DNA from: Sphaeroforma arctica JP610
Lineage: Eukaryota > Opisthokonta > Ichthyosporea > Ichthyophonida
Direction: 5' to 3'
Assembly: GCF_001186125.1 (NCBI RefSeq)
Contig: NW_014040219.1
Coordinates: 39,937 to 82,456, forward strand
Length of the DNA: 42,520 bases
How positions within the stretch are numbered: the stretch's first letter is position 1; each line of letters begins with the position of its first letter. Shown in pieces: positions 36,401 through 42,520 of the stretch. Both the position numbers and the translations under genes were made by a program. The notes under the pieces are model-generated. The model was not told where the DNA came from and searched no databases. It was given only the letters and a program-made list of their open reading frames with translations.

Positions 36401-37604
36401 ACATATGCTTACATGCAAATACATATGAACATTCATACATTCGTCTGAACCAACAGTCAAGAAACATACACACTGTTGCGCTTCCCCTGTCTGGCCATGG
36501 GGTCGGTAGCTTCATGGTACATTTCGTCGACCATCTGCTCCTCTTCTGGGTCGGGGTCTTCTGCTTTCATCTGTTGCAATTGCACGAACTCGCTGTATGC
36601 ACCACCCTTTGCTAGTAGCTCCTGGTGCGTACCAATCTCTACAATTTGTCCCTGCAATTGATCCGAGATAGAGATTAATATACGCCGATCACTATACAGC
36701 CTAAATTGGCTTGGTCACCAAAAAGATACCACTCAGTTGTAGAAAGGGCCCTAATACCAACCATCAACGTCATAACAAGCTCGCTGCCCAGACAAGGCAC
36801 AAGCTAAGCACAGAAAAGCATTTGCACCAGCACATACGTAGACCCGTACGTATAACAGCCATGGTAAGGCCTTAAAAGACCGTGTGAGATATCAGTGCAG
36901 GAAAGGCAAGCATAGATTGCGACGGTTCCGCATACCTGTTTAACATTCCTAACTGATACTCGTAAAAAAGAGACATCAAATAGACATCAGAATCAAAAGC
37001 ACAGACCCATGCGCTGTAGATGAATATCCGTTTCGATATAGGACACCAGGTCAAGGTAAGTGTACACTCAACGCAAATGTATACATTCATATAAAAATAT
37101 CCATTCATATACACATAGGCATTCATTACATACACATTCAAATACACATTCATATACATATATACGTCTATATACATCCATATACACATATACATTGTTT
37201 GACATGTATGTATACACGCACATATTATATAAGTGTCCACGTACCGCCTCTACCACGGCAATGGCATCTGCATTCTGCACCGTAGTCAGTCTGTGCGCAA
37301 TGACAATGGTTGATCGTCCCTCAGACGCCTTCTCCAGTGCTTCCTGTACAATGCGCTCGCTCTCGGAATCGAGAGCACTAGGACAGATATGAAAAGGAGA
37401 ATGAGGTGGTAGGTATCAGTATGTATTCAGAACTTGTGAAATCACATGGATACAGCAGGGCATTGTCGTTGCATTCGTATGTACATTTGTATAGAAGATC
37501 AACGACCCATACGTTCAAAATCTGCACACGTTTATACTTGTGCTGTCGAATCGTGACGAGCAGGTCATGGTAAGAGAAAAAAAAATACACACACACATGT
37601 AATT

Positions 37605-37637
<33 letters not shown>

Positions 37638-37687
37638 ATAATAGAACATATATAATATTATATATATATATATAATATAGAAATATA

Positions 37688-37737
<50 letters not shown>

Positions 37738-39742
37738 CTATATATATATATATATAATATACCTACCCAGCATCATAGAAGGATGCCCTTGGATTCAGGG
37801 ATGCAGCCTTCTTCGCTTTGCGACGTCGGATTACCACGAAGGCCACGCATCCCAATAAACACGCACACACCACCAGCACAAGCAAGCCAACCAGTCCCAC
37901 TGTGATGAGTATCTCGCCTGTGGTCATGCCACTGTCCTTGGACGTAGCAGATGTCGTTGGTGCTGTGTCGGTGCTGAGATCAGCCACAGCTTCTTTGAGG
38001 GCCGCGTCGACCTCTTCGCAACCTCCGCCTAGTGTAGAAGAGTATGGGCAATTGGGTAAAAGATTGTGAATAGAGTCCACTTTGAACAGATTGCGAATGG
38101 TGTTTACTTTGGATATACTTTCTCCATTTATAAAAGCGTACTAAAACCATTTTGGATTGCAATCTGTATGTGGCTGTGTGAAACATGGAACTAGGAATTG
38201 AGTATAGAGTTTTGTTTGCGAGATGATGAAACCTAACCGAGAAATGTCATTAAAGTGCTATTGGAGTGTACTTTCTATTTTTGTTGAAGACAGTGCAAAC
38301 CGTTGAGAAGCAGATTGTGAACAGAGAGCTTTTTTTTGTTCAGAGGCTTTTTGTATTGAGGACGTGGACCGTTTGACACCGATCATGAATAGAGAGCTCT
38401 TTGTATTGTTTGTGGAGGATCGGAACTTGGGACAGGATTGACAGTCGAGGTGCACTTTGGGTTTATTGACTACAATGGATACAGCATCTAGTGTAGTTTA
38501 GAAGGACTAGCCAATGAAAATGCTCTTCCTGTGCTATGTTCATCTTGCTATATGTATGTAAAGATATGTGACACAATCAAGTAAGTGATCAACAGCTGAA
38601 TATAGATCTAATGTGTTTCAATGATTACAATCTATTCATGTCGATGAATGCAGTCGTATCGATGGTTGCATATCTACAGAGTTTTCCAGCAAATGTAGAC
38701 AAGTTCAAGTGAATTCGACCAATATATATTACATCCCCAGCCATATTTGTGTATTTTGCAGAGAAAACCACTCCGGTGACTATACATAGCATCTTCCACA
38801 CCATCCACGTGATACCGTATTCAGCCACATGAAAACATCCACACGCTCATGCTACAAAACAAAATCAGGAGCAAGTACAAAAAAAGTGACGAGCATATAT
38901 CACAGACTATACAACATAGCCGTTAGCACATACCATAGCTCACACAACAGAGGCCTGAGCATATACCATATAGTCTACACAACAGAGGCCTAAGCAAATA
39001 CCATAGCCTACACAACAGAGGCCTAAGCACATACCATGGTTTACACAACAGAGGCCTAAGCACATACCATAGTTTACACAACAGAGACCTAAGCACATAC
39101 CATAGTTTACACAACAGAGACCTAAGCACATACCATAGTCTACACAACAGAGACCCACACAACAGAGGCCTGAGCATACACCATATAGTCTACACAACAG
39201 AGGCCTAAGCAAATACCATAGTCTACACAACAGAGGCCTAAGCACATACCATAGTTTACACAACAGAAACTTAAGCACATACCATAGTCTACACAACAGA
39301 GACCTAAACACATACTATAATCCACACAACAGAGGCCTAAGCACATACCCTAGTTTACACAACAGAGACCTAAGCACATACCATAGTCTACACACAACAG
39401 AGACCTAAGCACATACCATAATCCACACAACAGAGACCTAAGCACATACCATAGTTTGCAACGCGAACCATCTTGTTTTCCAAGCAGTTGGTGCGCGTCA
39501 GCACGCACATGGAAGGGTATGTAACTCCATCACTGCCACAGATAGCCTTGGCATCTTCCGCATCTATTACAGGACATTCGGGACATAACTCCTCGATGGG
39601 AACGCATACATCGCAGCAGGGATCCACTTCAGGTCTGGACACTAACCGTTCAGTGGTTGCACAACTGCGCGCGAACAGGATGAATATGTAAGCACGGGCA
39701 TGCAAGCAATAAATTCGCTTATACGTATACATACATAATATA

Positions 39743-39792
<50 letters not shown>

Positions 39793-42383
39793 ACATATAT
39801 ATATATATATATAATATAAAATATATAATATATATATATATAATATAACATATAATATATATATATATATATATATGTAACACGCACATACCTGGTAGCT
39901 TCATCCAACAGCATAATGGTGGGATCGCGGATCAGTGCGCGTGCAATGGCGATCCGCTGTTTCTGGCCACCACTCAACTGGGCGCCACGATCACCCACCA
40001 ATGTATCGTAGCCTTGGGGCAATCTGGAGATAAACTTGTGTGCGTTAGCCGCCTTTGCCGAAGCAATGATATCGTCCTGCGTCACCCGTTGGCGCCGGAA
40101 CTTTTGCTCGGTAGTGCTGTTCGGGGTCCAGTTAGGGTTCTGCGTGTATGTGCAGGTGTTGACGTGAGCGTGGGTGGATGAATAGATACGGATTTGCGAA
40201 TGTATGCTTCGAGACAGGCAGGAACATACGTAAACATGTATAAGTATGTATGTATGTATGTATGTATGTGTTTATGTAAATATATAATAACATTGAGCGA
40301 TTGATGTGCGCACGCACATACCAGCACACTACACTGACTCACCTCTTCAATAGCGGCGCCCATGGCAATGTTCTCGCCAATACTCTTCGCGAACAGAGTG
40401 GGCATTTGACTGACGATACCAATCTGTGACCGCAACCACTGAATGTTCAAGTCGCGAATATCCACTCCGTCTACGCTGATCTTGCCCCCGCTAACGTCGT
40501 AGTAACGCTCGAGCAACTGGATGCAGGTACTCTTACCGCAGCCACTGTGACCGACTAAGGCGAGCGTCTTTCCCCTGCAAGTTTGAATGCATATGAGAGC
40601 TACATTATTTAAAAGACCGATAAGCTAGTACGAAGGTTAATTAGGACAATGCAAAATCAAATCGTATGAACGACGGCAAGACATATAACAGATGACTGAT
40701 TGGCATTATTGCACTTACCCATCGATTGAAAAGTTCATTTTGTTGAGAATCTTCTCCTCTCGCGATGCATATTTAAAATCGACATCCTCGAACTTGATGT
40801 TGCCTTTACACGACTTTGGAATTTGACCTGGGGATAAGATAGTTAACAAACATGAATAATCTCCATTTAACATTCAAGTATATGTAATAGTCGATAGATG
40901 CATCGACGAAGGTATTGTTCTGCAGACAATTACTCGAAGATTGAAACGCAAGCCACTTAACTATAGCTCTACGGTGCGCACAGGAGTGTACTTAATTAGA
41001 TGTTTACACCCTCACATAATCAAAGTTGTACTGTGTGCAGATGTGTATTTGCAAATGACTCTACACCCACTTACTTACACTTGTACTATGTGTGTACTTT
41101 TAAATATTTATAAACATACCCTCCGTGCTCATATTGTCAATCTCGGGCTTTCGGTCGATCACATTGAAGATGTACCAAGCAGTGCCCGTGCCCTCGGAGA
41201 AGGCGGTGACTGAAGGGACGGCCTGTCCTATGGCAAACGCACCCATGACCACAGAAAAGAACACAGTACTCACATCACCCACAGACATCTCTCCGTCTAC
41301 GGCCAGCTTGTTTCCGTACCTGAGTTGCAGTGGGATGTGTGATTGAATAGTGACGTCTTTGACGACGCCCGGAAATGCCGTTGATGACGTGTACTTATGG
41401 TTGTGAGACATGCCTTACCTGAGGTGTAGTGTGGCACATAAGCAATGTATTGGGTGACTCTACCATGAGAACACTGCTGACACATGATGTCTATGAACGT
41501 CACTGTGAGAGCTACTATTGGGTATCATAGGCCTAATCCCGTACCTTGCATGTCGTACGACGCACGACTCAATGACTGAGTGGCAAACACTATGTGAGCA
41601 CAACAAACTTGCCATTGCATTACCGTCGCAGTGTCAAAGTCATCTATACGAACTGAAATCGATGAGACTATTTGACAACCTATCGCACGGCACAACCTAT
41701 CTAACATCTATGAGCACAATGCTACAAACAAAAAGAGCCAGAGACGGCTTTGCCCACAGTTTGTCAAAATAAGACATACGTTTGCAGCTCCAGCAAGCCA
41801 CGCTCTGTAGAAAGGAACACACAACCCCGCATCCGTACATACTTTATTAGGTACATGCAAATCGAGCAATGGCATATTATGTATACATATGTTGCAAACG
41901 CAGATACAACCCTGATGTTCAGTTCATTTACACTACACACCACATACCAGAAACCAAGCGCGTATGTCAACATCATGAAGCACATAGTGAAGGCCATGCC
42001 GGCACCCTGCCAGAATCCCTTACGTGTTCCCACTCTCAGCGCCTCTGTTGTGTTAATAAGATGTTACATTGGCAGTAATCGTGAGCTTCGTCACCTCTGC
42101 GTTTTAAGCATTCACATGTAAATTGAACACTCATTTACATTCAATCGTACACGTTCAAGTACAGAGTAATATAACAAAATGTGCGCACACCTTCAAATAC
42201 AAAGGTACTATTCACACACACCTTGAAGAGCTATGCCATATCGCTCCACCTCAACCTTCTGCCCCGAGAAAGCAGTTACCACTCGGATCATATTGATAGC
42301 CTCTTCAGCAACACCACCAGCACGTGCATACGCCACCTGTCCTTCTGTAGCAGCATCAGCCATCATCTTGGCCATGAGAGCGC
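30379..42383 (-). CDS. ABCB-type (P-glycoprotein-like) full ABC transporter, last 22 exons, 1,085 aa, N-terminus off the window
   Basis: This is an ATP-driven membrane exporter of the MDR/ABCB family. Exons, 5' to 3': 42383-42222, 42044-41948, 41319-41120, 40827-40719, 40574-40343, 40139-39892, 37377-37245, 36651-36470, 36017-35888, 35495-35420, 35218-35013, 34713-34597, 34167-34005, 33836-33730, 33586-33451, 33136-33051, 32820-32778, 32446-32273, 32020-31938, 31605-31449, 31213-31083, 30666-30379; all phases agree. Order: end of TMD1 (ALGFWYG), NBD1 (Walker [15 protein letters not shown], Walker [18 protein letters not shown]), a charged linker, TMD2, and NBD2 ([27 protein letters not shown]). 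Both ATP sites look competent. NBD1 has a hydrophilic insert ([16 protein letters not shown]) before the VTQDDI helix, at an exon start. About 200-250 N-terminal residues are missing. A separate Kazal-domain gene lies in the intron between 37378 and 39891. Confidence 0.9.
32553..32630. repeat. Intronic copy of the acceptor edge of an ABC exon
   Basis: This block resembles 32427-32505, the 5' edge of exon 32446-32273 plus adjoining intron. The shared core is GGAACACTTTCGTAGNTGYA. In the copy the acceptor CAG/CTACG reads CATCTACG, so the splice site is lost and it should be silent. Confidence 0.75.
33267..33392. repeat. 42-bp tandem repeat, 3 copies, in an ABC intron
   Basis: Three head-to-tail 42-bp units (from 33267, 33309 and 33351) contain TTCTATTCGCCTAATACAAT and AGATACTACTGA, with few differences. 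They lie in the intron between exons 33586-33451 and 33136-33051. Confidence 0.9.
37600..37760. repeat. (TA)n satellite next to the Kazal-TM gene stop
   Basis: About 160 bp of nearly pure TA begins a few bases past the last Kazal-TM codon. A second TA block (about 39737-39877) sits just upstream of that gene's first ATG, so TA tracts bracket the nested gene. Confidence 0.9.
37763..39732 (-). CDS. Kazal-domain single-pass membrane protein, nested in an ABC transporter intron, 182 aa
   Basis: The model has two exons, 39732-39450 and 38028-37763, joined at phase 1 (donor CTATG/GTATGTG, acceptor CACTAG/GCGG). A short signal-like N-terminus (basic, then AYIFILFA) precedes a Cys-rich segment and a Kazal serine-protease-inhibitor domain. 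Its cysteines are C50, C53, C65, C76, C83 and C98, with the hallmark [13 protein letters not shown]98 comes from exon 2, so only the spliced product completes the fold. A Ser/Thr-rich stalk, a membrane span (about 134-161), a basic stop-transfer RRRKAKK and a short tail ending FYDAG then TAG follow. This predicts a type I surface protein. Alternatively, its exons could be joined to the transporter: an acceptor at 39665 and a weak donor at 37766 have the same phase (2) as the host intron. The start is the weakest part. Confidence 0.65.
38930..39449. repeat. 33-bp minisatellite carrying a 5' splice site in every unit, in the Kazal-TM intron
   Basis: About 15 units of about 33 bp (36-bp variants occur) read ACACAACAGAGRCCTAAGCA then CATACCATAGTYT on the plus strand. 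On the minus strand each contains CTATG/GTATGTGCTTAG, the real donor of Kazal-TM exon 1 with its flanking bases. The array starts directly at that donor (39449) and fills the 3'-ward intron. The Cys-rich open frames here ([11 protein letters not shown] repeated) are repeat translations. Confidence 0.9.
39737..39877. repeat. (TA)n satellite upstream of the Kazal-TM start
   Basis: About 140 bp of TA-rich sequence separates the transporter exon ending at 39892 from the first Kazal-TM ATG. If the nested gene has its own promoter it must lie in or upstream of this tract. Confidence 0.9.
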
Positions 42384-42439
42384 CTGGCAGTAGGAGTGTA
42401 TGATTGCGTGATCATATTAGTGATCAAGTAAAAGCTTAA

Positions 42440-42443
42440 CTAN

Positions 42444-42475
<32 letters not shown>

Positions 42476-42490
42476 NTACNTATAGTANAC
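42440..42490. repeat. (TA)n tract with ambiguous bases at the right edge
   Basis: A TA run with isolated N calls lies in the intron upstream of the first visible transporter exon. The sequence quality is low here. Confidence 0.85.
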
Positions 42491-42520
42491 ACACACACAC
42501 ACCTACGAACTACGACTACG

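Noticed and set aside
38923-39346. Cys-rich repeat proteins ([11 protein letters not shown] units) on the minus strand
   Set aside because: They are translations of the 33-bp minisatellite in an intron. The unit is divisible by three and lacks stops, so open frames are expected.
37767-39664. Kazal-TM exons as a constitutive in-frame part of the ABC transporter
   Set aside because: Phases would allow it, but it would insert a membrane span between Walker B and the D-loop and destroy NBD1. The direct 39892-to-37377 junction restores a perfect NBD. Kept only as an isoform to test.

Overview
This is a window of an intron-rich, AT-rich eukaryotic nuclear genome. Introns are GT-AG, there are long (TA)n tracts, two short assembly gaps and no bacterial-style gene packing. 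The gene mix is a mitochondrial MICOS protein, a P-glycoprotein-type ABC transporter, a Kazal domain, a plant-type limit dextrinase, a homocysteine methyltransferase and a queuosine-salvage-like protein. It suggests a unicellular eukaryote; a holozoan protist such as an ichthyosporean would fit, but the sequence alone does not prove it. I rebuilt the spliced genes by hand from splice sites, codon phase and protein family. In each of the three large genes every exon junction keeps phase and the summed coding length is a multiple of three.

Layout, left to right. (1) 930-13152, minus: MIC60/mitofilin, 16 exons, 1,201 residues. About 660 residues of LEA/apolipoprotein-like amphipathic helix repeats sit between the membrane anchor and the coiled coil. 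(2) 13153-15480: intergenic, no gene seen. (3) 15481-24089, minus: GH13 limit dextrinase/pullulanase, 11 exons, 956 residues, including a 25-nt micro-exon. (4) 25692-26567, plus: intronless homocysteine S-methyltransferase. (5) 27538-28623, minus: intronless DUF2419 (queuosine salvage, QNG1/C9orf64) family protein with a divergent active-site region. (6) 30379-42383, minus: the last 22 exons (1,085 residues) of an ABCB-type full transporter whose N-terminus lies beyond the right edge. (7) 37763-39732, minus: a two-exon Kazal-domain, single-pass membrane protein nested in the intron that splits nucleotide-binding domain 1 of the transporter.

The genes are not an operon and share no obvious pathway. 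The most unusual features are the expanded MIC60, the nested Kazal-TM gene, and repeated duplication of short exon-edge pieces (splice donors, acceptors, a stop-codon region) into adjacent introns or 3' flank. In two cases these pieces have been amplified into minisatellites. The remaining sequence is intron and intergenic DNA rich in (TA)n and short tandem repeats. I saw no rRNA, tRNA, CRISPR array or recognisable intact transposon.
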